64,000 bases of DNA from Paraburkholderia fungorum (GTDB lineage: Bacteria > Pseudomonadota > Gammaproteobacteria > Burkholderiales > Burkholderiaceae), in NCBI RefSeq assembly GCF_003610895.1, contig NZ_MCAS01000029.1:29712-93711 (forward strand), in the 5' to 3' direction. Both the position numbers and the translations under genes were made by a program. Of the stretch, positions 1 through 8,846 are shown in pieces. A model generated the notes under the pieces. The model saw nothing but the letters and a program-made list of their open reading frames with translations, was not told where the DNA came from and did no database searches. The first letter of the stretch is position 1. Each line of letters begins with the position of its first letter.

Positions 1-59
1 TATGGTAACGCAAGCGCCCGCTTAAGGACTATCGTTGGTCAAGAACAGGAGGAGACGTC

Positions 60-1253
60 ATGAGCGCCAGTGCACCGCGTAGCGACACGCGCGTAAGCCA
101 TGGGTACCGGGAGCAGAACTGTTCGCTCCAGGACTTTGTCGCTGTGCTTCAACCCCATGCGGATACCGGCAAACCTCGGTTTGCCGCTGAAATAGTCGAC
201 CATGTTCCGCTGTACGACTGCCAGGCGCTTTGCGGTGTGCTTGAAGACGCGGCGCGGCGCGCGGACCTTCAGGCCGAGTGGGCCAGCGTATTGGACACGG
301 GCGCCGGCGTGCTGGTGCTGAAACGGCTTTATGCCGACACGGCGCCGATTGACGAAGCGACCCGCGTCTTCGAGTCGGTCATCCGCGAGGAGCGCGAAGG
401 CGGCGGCGCAGCGGCGGACCACTTCGCCAAGGCGGGTGCCAATGACCGTATCTGGAACGCGCAGGAAAAGCTTTGCCTGCGCGCCCCGGCCGTGTTTGCC
501 CGCTACTTCGCGAGCCCGGCACTTTGCGCGATCGCTGAGGCGTGGCTCGGGCCGCACTTTCAGATGACCTCGCAAGTCAATGTCGTACGACCCGGTGGAC
601 AGGCACAAGAGGCACATCGCGACTACCACCTCGGTTTTCAAACCGTCGCGCAGGCCGAACGCTATCCGCCTCACGTTCATGCGATGTCCCCTTTTCTCAC
701 GCTGCAAGGGGCGATTGCTCACACCAATATGCCCGTGGAAAGCGGACCGACCAAGCTGCTGCCCTTCTCACAGCGCTATGCCGAGGGGTATCTCGCATGG
801 CGTCGCCAGGACTTCCGCGACTACTTTGAAACGCACTACGTCCAACTGCCGCTCGAAAAAGGCGATGCGCTGTTCTTCAATCCCGCGCTCTTCCACGCAG
901 CCGGATCGAACCGCACGGCCTCGGTTCAGCGCATGGCCAACCTTCTGCAGATTTCATCGGCCTACGGCCGTGCGATGGAGTCGCTCAATCGCACCAGGAT
1001 GTGCGAGGTGTTGTATCCGGTCTTGCTGGACCGGATGCGGATAAAGAACATCGCGCACGAAGAGGCCGACGCGGTGATTGCGTGCTGTGCGGAAGGCTAT
1101 CCGTTTCCAACCAACCTGGACCGGGACCCGCCGCAAGGTGGCCTCGCCCCCGAGAGTCAGCAGGCGCTATTCAGCCGGGCGCTCACAGAACGGTGGGACG
1201 CGGGCAGATTCACAGCCGCAATTCGTGAGCAGGCCGAGCGGCGCAAGGCATAG
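60..1253 (+). CDS. Phytanoyl-CoA dioxygenase (PhyH) family protein
   Basis: This 397-aa protein looks like a non-haem Fe(II)/2-oxoglutarate oxygenase of the PhyH superfamily. The iron ligands can be read: an HxD pair at His186/Asp188 (motif EAHRDYH) and a distal His279 in FHAAGSNR, followed by Arg291, which is well placed to bind the 2-oxoglutarate carboxylate. The ATG has a strong AGGAGGAG ribosome site a few bases upstream. The substrate cannot be read from the sequence; family members hydroxylate acyl-CoAs, phosphonates, ectoine precursors or natural-product intermediates. No pathway genes adjoin it: the next gene is a convergent efflux-type transporter. The family call is firm, the function open. 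Confidence 0.8.
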   Translation: MSASAPRSDTRVSHGYREQNCSLQDFVAVLQPHADTGKPRFAAEIVDHVPLYDCQALCGVLEDAARRADLQAEWASVLDTGAGVLVLKRLYADTAPIDEATRVFESVIREEREGGGAAADHFAKAGANDRIWNAQEKLCLRAPAVFARYFASPALCAIAEAWLGPHFQMTSQVNVVRPGGQAQEAHRDYHLGFQTVAQAERYPPHVHAMSPFLTLQGAIAHTNMPVESGPTKLLPFSQRYAEGYLAWRRQDFRDYFETHYVQLPLEKGDALFFNPALFHAAGSNRTASVQRMANLLQISSAYGRAMESLNRTRMCEVLYPVLLDRMRIKNIAHEEADAVIACCAEGYPFPTNLDRDPPQGGLAPESQQALFSRALTERWDAGRFTAAIREQAERRKA

Positions 1254-1344
1254 AGGCATAGAGACGTAGGGACGCCGCTTTGTCAGGTCACACGCTCTTT
1301 CGTTTGCGCTCAATTTACCGCGGCCCGTGGCTGACCCGCGCGCA

Positions 1345-2592
1345 CTAATCCGTACATGCCGGACACGCGATCGCTTGCGCCGCGACCGCCTGTTCACTGC
1401 GCCCGAAACTCGCGAGTGCCGCGAGCCCCAGCAGCGCCAAACCGCTGCCGAAGAGAAAATCGGCGGAAATGCCGACATGGTCGACCACGACACCGCCAAT
1501 GAGCGATCCCAGCGCGATAGCAACCTGAATGATGCTGACAAAGAGCGCCGAGCCCGCTTCCGGCGAGTCCGGTGTGGCGCGTTGAATCCAGACGCTGAAA
1601 CACAGCGGCAAGGCTCCGAACGAAACACCCCACGCGAGGACGAGCGCGGCGACGCCGAGTTGCGATTGTTGCAGGAGCGGCATCGCCACCAGCGCGAACA
1701 TGAGCAGCGAAACCATCACGCCAACCGATGTTTTCAGATTGCGCGTCACCGTCGACGAAACGGCGAAGTTCGAGAAGAACCCGATAATGCCGAAGCCGAG
1801 CAGCAACCACGTGATCGTCGCCATCGTGAAACTCGCATTGCGCAGCAGGAACGGCGTGATGTACGTGTACGAGGAAAAGTGCGCGCCGAACACGAGTCCC
1901 ACCATCAACATGCTCCTGCGCGGATGCGGCCGGCGCAACAGCGCCACCAGGTCGCGCAGCCGCAAGGCGGCATTCGACGGCAAGGACGGCACGAAGAAAA
2001 ACTGGGCCACGAGCGCGACGGCGACCAGTACGCCGGTCGCCATGAACGACGCACGCCACGACGCGTAGCTGGCAATGAACGTGCCGAGCGGCACACCGAT
2101 CACCGTCGCGCAGGTCACGCCCGTCAGAATCGTCGCCATGGCCCGGGCCGAATCCTTCGGCCGCACGAGGCGCCCCGAAGCAGCCGTGGCGAGCGTCCAG
2201 AATCCGCCCAATGCCGCGCCGAGCAATGCGCGCCCGACCAGCATGGAGAGAAAATCGGGCGCAAAGGCGGAAATCAGATTCGACGCCAGCAACAAGGCCG
2301 TGAGCAATAGAAACACCCGCCGGCGATCCATCCGTCCAGCCACCAGCATCAAGCCGGGTGCGGAGATGGCGGCAATCACGCCCGGCACTGTGACCATCAG
2401 TCCGGCGGTGCCTGGCATCACGCCCAGATCCGCGGCTATGCGCGGCAGCAATCCAACGGGTAAAAACTCCGTGGTCACGAATGCAAAAGCACCGATTGCA
2501 ACGGCCACGACAGCAAGCCAGGAGCGCAGGGACGACGAGGCGCCATCGTCCGGCGAGGCAGTGCTCACCGGCAGATTATCTTCCATCAACAT
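1345..2592 (-). CDS. MFS transporter, DHA1 (sugar/drug efflux-like) family
   Basis: This is a 415-aa inner-membrane protein with about twelve hydrophobic segments. The first segment carries FVTTEFLPVGLLP, typical of DHA1 efflux permeases such as the AraJ/NepI/YdhP group, and the segment 2-3 loop has the MFS signature-like GRMDRRRVF. It probably exports a small organic solute by proton antiport. The start is uncertain: ATG-TTG-ATG gives Met codons at positions 1 and 3 and neither has a clear ribosome site. It converges on the PhyH-type gene, with about 90 bp between them and no obvious terminator. Confidence 0.8.
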   Translation of the reverse strand: MLMEDNLPVSTASPDDGASSSLRSWLAVVAVAIGAFAFVTTEFLPVGLLPRIAADLGVMPGTAGLMVTVPGVIAAISAPGLMLVAGRMDRRRVFLLLTALLLASNLISAFAPDFLSMLVGRALLGAALGGFWTLATAASGRLVRPKDSARAMATILTGVTCATVIGVPLGTFIASYASWRASFMATGVLVAVALVAQFFFVPSLPSNAALRLRDLVALLRRPHPRRSMLMVGLVFGAHFSSYTYITPFLLRNASFTMATITWLLLGFGIIGFFSNFAVSSTVTRNLKTSVGVMVSLLMFALVAMPLLQQSQLGVAALVLAWGVSFGALPLCFSVWIQRATPDSPEAGSALFVSIIQVAIALGSLIGGVVVDHVGISADFLFGSGLALLGLAALASFGRSEQAVAAQAIACPACTD

Positions 2593-2677
2593 AGTATTGT
2601 TTGCGAGTAACTCAACAACGGGTGGGATTGGAGCAGTTGCACCGGACTAATCAATTCACGAACCGCAAATCATGAAT

Positions 2678-2702
2678 AAAAAAGCAGGCGGTATTGGCCT
2701 GC
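2678..2702 (-). terminator. Intrinsic terminator downstream of the 102-aa secreted protein gene
   Basis: On the minus strand a GCAGGC/GCCTGC stem is followed by six T residues. It lies about 190 bp past the stop of the small secreted protein gene and before the MFS transporter gene, so it separates the two minus-strand units. Confidence 0.6.
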
Positions 2703-2891
2703 TAATGATTGCAATTGGAAAAGATGGCGGGTGAAACCCTGAATGAGACACACCTTAACATCGTATTAAATCGCCCGCTGGCGACTCCGTAAAATTGCAG
2801 TCGGGCGTATGGGTATTCCGATCAGGGCGAGGTGGTGTGCATGGGAAGAGGCGGCGTGCTGCTCCCCACCGCCTCCTGAACGGCCGGCCGG

Positions 2892-3200
2892 CTATTGGCC
2901 AAAGTAGATCCTGCACTGCGGCCCGGAAGAGCACGGCCGCTCCTGTCGGCCTCCCGCTCCCGTCGTGCCCGCGGCAACGCCGCCATAGGAAACGCTCTGC
3001 GCCGCTCGGGCTGCCGGCATCGTGGCCTGCCCGGTTTCACCAAACGACATGTCGGTGATGTCCTGCGCTGATTCGTTTGCGTTGTGCATCAGCACCCGGT
3101 CCGGCGCGGTATCGCCCTGCTGGCTGCCCTGCGCGCCAGCCGTATTCGGTGCCAGAAAGAAAACGGCGCTTGCTAACACCATCAGTAAACCTGGTTTCAT
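2892..3200 (-). CDS. Small secreted protein of unknown function
   Basis: A 102-aa protein with a clear Sec signal peptide: MKPG, a hydrophobic stretch, then cleavage near AGAQG (residues 22-25). The mature part is small, rich in Ala, Gly, Ser and Gln, with two Cys near the C-terminus. The ATG has a GAGGAG ribosome site, which supports real translation. I do not recognise the family. It resembles the 91-aa secreted protein at 4527-4802 in layout (signal peptide ending in AQG, then a low-complexity Met/Ser/Asn-containing tail), so the two may be distant paralogues. Role unknown. Confidence 0.6.
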   Translation of the reverse strand: MKPGLLMVLASAVFFLAPNTAGAQGSQQGDTAPDRVLMHNANESAQDITDMSFGETGQATMPAARAAQSVSYGGVAAGTTGAGGRQERPCSSGPQCRIYFGQ

Positions 3201-3986
3201 GTCCAGACTCCTCGAATCCGGCGCAGCAGTTGCTTTTCCCTTTGAAAAGAATTGATCCGCGAAAAGACGTCATGTTGCCAGATCGAGCTGACGGACGGGC
3301 GAATGCCTATGCGGGACTGCTGCGGCGAGTCACCGAACTAAACGAGTAAATAGTTGCCAAACCTGAAACTGATGTCGGATATGCACGTATGGCTTGCCGG
3401 AATCGGTCGGCACCAGGTTGGAAACGCGGATTGTGGTTCCGCTGTTTCGTTATAGGTCGGCCGCTCAGGATTTCAAACCCGGCACGACACGCTGTTTGTG
3501 GTGCCGGTTACAGCCGGTTGCGCCCCACTCAGGCGCCTGCGGCAACAAAATCCGCCGGTCTGGTGCGTGCTTTAGCCGAACAGTGCGCTATGATGCTGGA
3601 ATAACGCACAAATCAGTCCGCACGAGACACCGGCGAAAGTCGGCGGCGAAAGTTGGCGTGCGGGCATGAGACCGGCGATTCGCAATCAGTGTATCGTCTC
3701 ACCGTTTTTTCCATCGCGACCGTAAGGCTTACCCAGCCGTACCCGACGCGCGGCGGAACGCTTGAATATTGACTCATTGGCGCGGTTAGCCGCATTGGCA
3801 GCCTCGCTGGGCATACGTAGTAACGCAATTTATGAGGCACCGTTTTTGACGCTGCCAGTGGAATTTCCTTCGATCAATAACCTTGCCGCGCGCAGACCCC
3901 ATTTCTATGGGCGCAATGCTTGCGCGGCTTGCCCCTGCAATCTGTAACTGACAGAACGCCACACGCTTTAGAAGGACGAATATCTT
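3201..3986. other. Gene-poor intergenic region
   Basis: About 790 bp upstream of both the small secreted protein gene (minus) and the H-NS-like gene (plus). Several open frames exist here, but none has a ribosome site, convincing codon bias or a recognisable domain. The length is consistent with promoters for two divergent genes. I see no tRNA and no clean terminator. Confidence 0.5.
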
Positions 3987-4313
3987 ATGGACGAAAGGAA
4001 GAGAGATAGCATGATTGCGTATCTCCGCCATCGCATGGAAGAGTTTGGCATCAAACCAGAAGACCTCGCCGCCGTGCTGGCGGTGGAACCGAAGAGGCAA
4101 GCCGCCGCGCGCTACCGTAGCGCAACCGGAGATAGCTGGGACGGCCAGGGCGAAATGCCCCAATGGCTTAAACAGGCAATTAGCGCAGGTCAATCAATTG
4201 ACCACTTCGAATTATCGGCAACGCCGGCACCCGCCCCGCAGCCGAGAAAACAGGTGGATTGGGTAAACGACCCGTTCGCAGGCAGCCCGCTTGCGCGCCA
4301 GAACAACCGCTAA
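3987..4313 (+). CDS. H-NS-type DNA-binding protein (short form)
   Basis: The 108-aa protein ends in an H-NS family DNA-binding region: ARYRSATGDSWDGQGEMPQWL (around residues 34-54) matches the usual YRDPxTGxTWSGRGxxPxWL pattern, including Trp and the QGE core in place of the usual RGR. The N-terminal part before this domain is only about 32 residues, much shorter than the coiled-coil oligomerisation region of full-length H-NS/BpH3 proteins, and the C-terminus has a Pro-rich tail. GAAGGAC precedes the ATG at 3987; a second in-frame ATG at 4011 also has a purine-rich site (GGAAGAGAG). It could act as an H-NS modulator or a DNA-binding paralogue with altered groove contact. Confidence 0.7.
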   Translation: MDERKRDSMIAYLRHRMEEFGIKPEDLAAVLAVEPKRQAAARYRSATGDSWDGQGEMPQWLKQAISAGQSIDHFELSATPAPAPQPRKQVDWVNDPFAGSPLARQNNR

Positions 4314-4526
4314 GCAGCCAGATTGTCCAATCGCTAGCGCAAACGCATAACCCGCACTCGTCTGCTGGGCACAACCGGCTTCGCGCGTCCGTCGACGGTC
4401 GCATTTTCGCGCCATCTACGCTGACGAAGAGACGCTGTGCCTCGACGGTTTGCATCCAGTCATCCGGGCCCGCCGTATATCCGGTCAGAGCAGCGCAATA
4501 ACGCGTTGCATCCTGAGGGGCAGGTC

Positions 4527-4802
4527 ATGAAAGGAAAATGGGGTTTTGCAGCAGCGGTTTTATCGATTGCCGCCGCGAGCGGCGCGGCGTTCGCACAAGG
4601 TGGCGGCAATGGCCAGGGCGGCACGGGTGGAGGCAATGCGCACAGTGCCGCCACATCGGGAATGACGTATCACGGCGACCCGGCCAACAGCCCAATGGCG
4701 AGGGCGCCGGGAAACATGATGCAGACGATGAGTTTGAACGATGCCGGCAGCCAGTCCGTGCCGCCTGACAGCGCAATGAATGCCCCGAAAACCGGGCAGT
4801 AA
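4527..4802 (+). CDS. Small Gly/Met-rich secreted protein
   Basis: A 91-aa protein starting at an ATG with a GAGGGG ribosome site; an in-frame upstream extension has none. It has a Sec signal peptide cleaved near AAFAQG (about residue 24), then a glycine run (GGGNGQGGTGGGN) and a Met/Ser/Asn-rich tail. I recognise no domain. It lies after the H-NS-like gene with a gap of about 210 bp, so it is probably transcribed separately. Its layout resembles the 102-aa secreted protein on the opposite strand. Function unknown; export to the periplasm is a reasonable inference. Confidence 0.6.
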   Translation: MKGKWGFAAAVLSIAAASGAAFAQGGGNGQGGTGGGNAHSAATSGMTYHGDPANSPMARAPGNMMQTMSLNDAGSQSVPPDSAMNAPKTGQ

Positions 4803-4859
4803 ATCGTCGCCTCATTGTGCGTCAGGCGTCGTTCAGGCTCATGAGTTGCTGAAAGATGC

Positions 4860-5366
4860 TCACAATCCGTCACCCACGCAAGCCGGCGCCTGCGTGTTCG
4901 CGGCAGCTTCCCGCGCCGCCGCGAAGCGCGGCGACTCAATGAATGCGCTGACTTGCCGCACGATTTGCCAGAACACTTTTTCAAACACGCGGACTCGCTC
5001 CGGCTCGGGCAAGCCGTCGACGAGCGGATCGGCAAAGATCCAGCTGCAGAGCGATGGTTCTCCGGGAAAGCGCGGCGCATGATGCCCGGCGACGCATTCG
5101 TCCATGGCGACAATAAGGTCCATCCGCGGCGCCCATTCGCCCGTGAATTCCAGCCAGCTTTTCGGGCTGAGCACGCCGAGGTCCGAAATACCCGGCCGCA
5201 ATTGCGCGATCGCCATGGGATGAACTCGCACGGCCGGCTCCGGACCCGCGCTGAATGCCTCGAACCGGTGTCCCGCCAGTTCGCGCAGTAAAGCTTCGGC
5301 GACGATGCTGCGTGCTGAATTCTCCCGACAGAGAAACAGCACCTTGTATTTTCTGGTCACGCTCAC
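4860..5366 (-). CDS. arsC: Arsenate reductase-type low-molecular-weight phosphatase family protein
   Basis: A 168-aa protein of the LMW protein-tyrosine-phosphatase/thioredoxin-coupled ArsC fold. The catalytic P-loop is at the N-terminus: Cys13-x5-Arg19-Ser20 in FLCRENSARS, and the general acid region is ADPLVDG near residue 112. ArsC enzymes of this type reduce arsenate to arsenite. No arsR, acr3 or arsB gene is adjacent, so this may be an orphan copy, and a role as a low-specificity phosphatase cannot be excluded. It is divergent from an ACS-family transporter with about 260 bp between them. Confidence 0.75.
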   Translation of the reverse strand: MSVTRKYKVLFLCRENSARSIVAEALLRELAGHRFEAFSAGPEPAVRVHPMAIAQLRPGISDLGVLSPKSWLEFTGEWAPRMDLIVAMDECVAGHHAPRFPGEPSLCSWIFADPLVDGLPEPERVRVFEKVFWQIVRQVSAFIESPRFAAAREAAANTQAPACVGDGL

Positions 5367-5626
5367 CCCGTACCTGTGCTCTTTTTATCTCTTCGACTGA
5401 TTCTGCCGCGTCAGTTTTGCGCCGTCATGACATTTCGGTGACGTGGTGTGCCGCACTGCAGCGCATGTACCAGAACAGCCGCCCCACAGGTATCGCGCGT
5501 TGCATTTGTGACGAAGTTCAACAACGTAAAGTCGAATCTTTCAGTATGCTGTCAACCGCGCGCCAACCAGGTGGCCTTCGCGGCGACTGCAAGCGTGCGC
5601 GAAAATCCCATAGTAATTAGAGACAC

Positions 5627-6931
5627 ATGAACGCTACAACGTTGAACCCTGCCGCCGACCGGGACAAACTGGAATCCCTCGCCTACGCCAAAGTCACCTG
5701 GCGCCTCCTGCCCTTTTTATTTCTCTGCTACGTCGCGGCCTATCTTGACCGCGTCAACGTCGGCTTTGCGAAGCTGCAAATGCTCAACGACCTGCACTTC
5801 AGCGACACGGTTTACGGGCTGGGCGCGGGTATTTTCTTCATCGGCTATTTCTTTTTCGAAGTCCCCAGCAACGTCCTGATGCACCGGTTTGGCGCACGCG
5901 TATGGATCAGCCGGATCATGATTACATGGGCAGTCATCTCGGCTGCCACCCTGTTCGTCACTACGCCAACCCAGTTCTACGTGTTGCGATTCCTTCTCGG
6001 TGTCGCGGAAGCGGGTTTTTTCCCTGGCATCGTGCTGTACCTGACGTACTGGTATCCGGCTGCGCGCCGCAGCCGCGTGAATGCGTTGTTCATGATGGGC
6101 ATTCCTGTCGCCGGCGTGTTCGGCGGCCCATTGTCCGGCTGGATCATGCAGGCATTCAATGGCGTGCATGGGCTCGCAAACTGGCAGTGGCTGTTCCTGC
6201 TGGAAGCCATTCCTTCGATCGTGCTTGGCGTCATGACGCTGAAGTACCTGCCGAATGGCATCCGCTCGGCAAAATGGCTCACGCAGGAGGAAAAGACGCT
6301 GCTCGAACAGCGCGTTGCGCAAGACGACGCCGGCAAGCTGCACGCCACGCTGTCGAGCGTGTTGAGCAATGGCCGGGTGTGGTTCATGGCCGCGATTTAC
6401 TTCTGCTGCATGATGGGTCTCTACGGCGTGAGCTTCTATCTGCCCACGCTCATCAAAACCGCCGGCGTGAAAGATGCACTGGACGTCGGCATGCTCACCG
6501 CGATCCCGTACGGCTGCGCGATCGTCGCGATGCTGCTGATCGCCCGGAGTGCCGATCGCATGCGCGAGCGCCGCTGGCATTTCGCCGCCGCAAGCCTGAT
6601 GGCGAGCGTGGGCCTCCTGAGCGCCACGTTTTTTACGTCCAACGTCGTTCTCGCGATGATCGCGCTGTCGATCGGCACGGCCGGCGTACTCGCCACGATG
6701 CCGGTGTTCTGGGCCTGGCCTGGCGCGATGCTCGGCGGTAGCGCCGCAGCGGCCGGCATCGGCCTGATCAACTCGGTAGGCAATCTGGCAGGCTTCGTCA
6801 GCCCGACCATCGTCGGGTGGATGAAGGACGTCACGAACAGCACCAATGCCGGCATGATCGTGATTGCCGCCGCGCTCTTCGCCGGCGCCTGTCTCGCCTT
6901 CTTCCAGCCGCGCGAGCAGGTTCGCAAGTAA
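5627..6931 (+). CDS. MFS transporter, anion:cation symporter (ACS) family
   Basis: A 434-aa inner-membrane protein with the hallmarks of the ACS family (phthalate, tartrate, hexuronate, 4-hydroxyphenylacetate permeases). These are CYVAAYLDRVNVGFAKLQM in segment 1, the FFFEVPSNVLMHRFGARVWI loop and GVAEAGFFPGIVLYLTYWYP in segment 4. These carriers import organic anions with protons. No catabolic enzymes adjoin it, so the substrate is unknown. The ORF ends directly at a strong hairpin (6932-6963). Confidence 0.85.
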   Translation: MNATTLNPAADRDKLESLAYAKVTWRLLPFLFLCYVAAYLDRVNVGFAKLQMLNDLHFSDTVYGLGAGIFFIGYFFFEVPSNVLMHRFGARVWISRIMITWAVISAATLFVTTPTQFYVLRFLLGVAEAGFFPGIVLYLTYWYPAARRSRVNALFMMGIPVAGVFGGPLSGWIMQAFNGVHGLANWQWLFLLEAIPSIVLGVMTLKYLPNGIRSAKWLTQEEKTLLEQRVAQDDAGKLHATLSSVLSNGRVWFMAAIYFCCMMGLYGVSFYLPTLIKTAGVKDALDVGMLTAIPYGCAIVAMLLIARSADRMRERRWHFAAASLMASVGLLSATFFTSNVVLAMIALSIGTAGVLATMPVFWAWPGAMLGGSAAAAGIGLINSVGNLAGFVSPTIVGWMKDVTNSTNAGMIVIAAALFAGACLAFFQPREQVRK

Positions 6932-6963
6932 GCATCCGGGCGGCTTCAGTGCCGCCCGGATGC
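6932..6963. terminator. Convergent-gene hairpin (bidirectional terminator candidate)
   Basis: A perfect 13-bp stem (GCATCCGGGCGGC with its complement) and a 6-nt loop start on the base after the ACS transporter stop and end just before the stop of the convergent J-domain gene. There is no T-tract on either side, so it may act as a 3'-end stabiliser or a Rho-assisted terminator. Confidence 0.6.
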
Positions 6964-6966
6964 GCT

Positions 6967-7659
6967 TCAGAACTTCAAGCCGTTCAGAAACTGAAACCAG
7001 AGCCCGCCCAGTACGCCGGCCGGATGGGCGGCGTTTGCATTTTCTTCACGCTTGCCTGGGTTGCCATGGTTGCCGGGGTTAGGCGAGGCGCCTCGATTGA
7101 CGGCGGCGTCATCGTTCATTGCCTGCGCCTGCGCCGTGGGTGCAACGTCAGGGACGTCCGCCGCTTTTGCCGCCGCCTCGGCCGCGGCTTGCGCCTTCTG
7201 CGCCTCGCGCCGCGACGCCTGCAAGGCCGACACACTGTCGGCGATCTGCGCGGCCTGCCGCGCCTCGCATTGGCGTCCTAGCAGCACGCCGAACAGCACA
7301 TCGCGATTGTGGCCGGCGTCGGCGAAACGCATGGCAAGCGACACCATCTCGGCATAGGCCGTTTCGCGCGCGGCACGCGCCGCCGCCTCGCGGTCGGTGT
7401 GCGCTTTTTGCTGGCGCGCACGCTGCGCTTCCCAGCCGCGCATCTGCTCGGTATAGACCTTGTCATACACCTTGCGCTGGGCGGCATCGGAGAGGATCGC
7501 GTACGCGTCCTTGATTTCCTGGAACGTGGCGCGCGCAACTTCTTCGGCGCCGCTGTTGCGATCCGGATGCCATTTCATCGCGGCCTTGCGGTAGGCCCGT
7601 TTGATTTCTTCGTCGGTGGCGTGCATGGGCACACCGAGCATGTCATATAGGGTTGCCAT
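6967..7659 (-). CDS. J-domain (DnaJ-like) co-chaperone
   Basis: The N-terminus is a J domain: MATLYDMLGV, then an IKRAYRKAAMKWH helix and the HPD tripeptide at residues 31-33, which stimulates DnaK ATPase. There is no Gly/Phe region and no CxxCxGxG zinc domain, so it is a class C J-protein. An Ala/Gln-rich, probably helical stretch follows, then a C-terminal Pro/Asn/Gly-rich tail ending in a hydrophobic patch (GVLGGLWFQFLNGLKF). I chose the ATG at 7659 because J domains of this type begin MATLYD; an in-frame ATG at 7698 would add 13 residues, and neither has a strong ribosome site. Confidence 0.8.
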   Translation of the reverse strand: MATLYDMLGVPMHATDEEIKRAYRKAAMKWHPDRNSGAEEVARATFQEIKDAYAILSDAAQRKVYDKVYTEQMRGWEAQRARQQKAHTDREAAARAARETAYAEMVSLAMRFADAGHNRDVLFGVLLGRQCEARQAAQIADSVSALQASRREAQKAQAAAEAAAKAADVPDVAPTAQAQAMNDDAAVNRGASPNPGNHGNPGKREENANAAHPAGVLGGLWFQFLNGLKF

Positions 7660-7763
7660 CGCCTGCTCGACCTCGTCGGGAATCACTTCGCGGACCATCG
7701 TAGCATGCAGAAAACGGCTTTATCGTGAAGCGGCCGGCGCTCACGCCATTGAAAGGCCAGACG

Positions 7764-7796
7764 AAAAAAAGGCCTCGCTACTGGTGTAGCGAGGCC
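7764..7796 (-). terminator. Strong intrinsic terminator on the minus strand
   Basis: A perfect 11-bp stem (GGCCTCGCTAC and complement, loop TGGT) is followed on the minus strand by seven T residues. No large gene feeds into it, since the upstream neighbour at 8144 is on the plus strand. It fits the end of a transcript covering the small ORF at 7851-7967. Confidence 0.75.
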
Positions 7797-7850
7797 GAGT
7801 CCCATGTCAAGGAGATGTCATGGAGGAGACGACCCGATCATAACCGTGCG

Positions 7851-7967
7851 TCATCGCACCCCCAAACAATGGTTCGCCATATGCTTATCCAGCGCGGCTT
7901 CAACTGCATTGCACTGGATCGCGTATCGGGTGCGCCAGGTGTTCGAAGCCGGGTTCGCGGCATCCAT
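7851..7967 (-). CDS. Small ORF, 38-aa hypothetical protein ahead of a terminator
   Basis: This frame begins MDAANPASNTWRTRY and ends HMANHCLGVR. It is the only coding-looking frame on the minus strand above the terminator at 7764-7796, whose stem lies about 55 bases past the stop codon. A GTG four codons further up (7979) is an alternative start; the ribosome site is weak in both cases (GGTGG). The amino-acid composition looks protein-like rather than random, but there is no recognisable domain. Its existence is inferred from the terminator placement and the sequence alone. It could instead be a non-coding RNA. Confidence 0.4.
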   Translation of the reverse strand: MDAANPASNTWRTRYAIQCNAVEAALDKHMANHCLGVR

Positions 7968-8143
7968 CAGACAGGCCACCGAGCCGCCAATAACCCCGTG
8001 CGGTTATATCGTTAGAACAAAAAGTCGCTTCGTGCGGGTCGCGGCGGTCATTAAGATAACGCTTCAAAGTCCGGTTCGCCCCGGTTCGTCTACGCGCAGC
8101 CCCGCGCCAGCGTCCCGTGAGCCGCTACCGAAGGAGCATTTCG

Positions 8144-8803
8144 TTGACCAGTTTCGATCATCAGCGCCGGCCACTCGTCATCGGCATCGGCGGCACGACA
8201 CGCGCGGCGTCGTCGACCGAGCGCGCACTCGGCTTTGCGCTGCGCGGCGCGGAAGCCGCCGGAGCGAATACCCGGCTGTTCGGCGGCACCTTCCTGCATA
8301 GCCTGCCCCACTATGCCCCCGAAAATCCTCAACGCACCGACGAACAGCTCGAACTGATCGAGGCCGTGCGCCACGCGGACGCGCTGATCATCGCGACGCC
8401 CGGCTATCACGGCGGCGTCTCGGGTCTCGTCAAGAACGCGCTGGACACGCTCGAGGAACTGCGTGCGGACGAGCGGCCGTATCTGGATGGCCGCGCGGTC
8501 GGCTGTATCGTCACCGCTTATGGCTGGCAGGCTGCCGGCTCGGTGCTGACCTCGCTGCGCTCGATCGTCCACGCCTTGCGCGGCTGGCCTACGCCGTTCG
8601 GCGCCGGGATCAACACGCTGGAAACGCGCTTCGACACCGTCGACACCTGTTCCGACGCCAAGGTTGTCGATCAGCTCGCCACGGTCGGCCAGCAGGCCGC
8701 GCAATTCGCGCTGGCCTTCAACGCACACCGCACGCCCACGGCCGCACCGCTCGGCCAGGCAGTCAAGGAAGCGCAACCCGCCCGCCTGCTGCACGCGGTT
8801 TAA
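8144..8803 (+). CDS. NADPH-dependent FMN reductase (flavodoxin fold)
   Basis: A protein of about 219 aa with the NAD(P)H:FMN reductase fold. It has an N-terminal flavin phosphate loop (IGIGGTTRAASSTERAL, like the GSxRxxSxt loop), then IIATPGYHGGVSGLVKNALDTLEEL, which matches the SP.Y.g..sg.LKnalD.l motif. I chose the TTG at 8144 because AAGGAG sits seven bases upstream; a GTG at 8117 lacks such a site. Relatives supply reduced FMN to two-component monooxygenases (SsuE/MsuE type) or reduce quinones and azo compounds. It is followed by a hairpin and is apparently monocistronic. Confidence 0.8.
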   Translation: MTSFDHQRRPLVIGIGGTTRAASSTERALGFALRGAEAAGANTRLFGGTFLHSLPHYAPENPQRTDEQLELIEAVRHADALIIATPGYHGGVSGLVKNALDTLEELRADERPYLDGRAVGCIVTAYGWQAAGSVLTSLRSIVHALRGWPTPFGAGINTLETRFDTVDTCSDAKVVDQLATVGQQAAQFALAFNAHRTPTAAPLGQAVKEAQPARLLHAV

Positions 8804-8821
8804 GCGCGAACCGTACGACAT

Positions 8822-8846
8822 CGTGGATCGCAATTCGCGATCCACG
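8822..8846 (+). terminator. Hairpin after the FMN reductase gene
   Basis: A perfect 10-bp inverted repeat (CGTGGATCGC and complement, 5-nt loop) lies 18 bp after the stop codon. It has no U-tract, so it is a weak or Rho-assisted terminator candidate. Confidence 0.45.

Noticed and set aside
3613..3840. A 75-aa minus-strand frame in the 3.2-4.0 kb interval
   Set aside because: No ribosome site and no recognisable pattern, and its codon use is unlike the neighbouring genes. Noted only because the interval is long.
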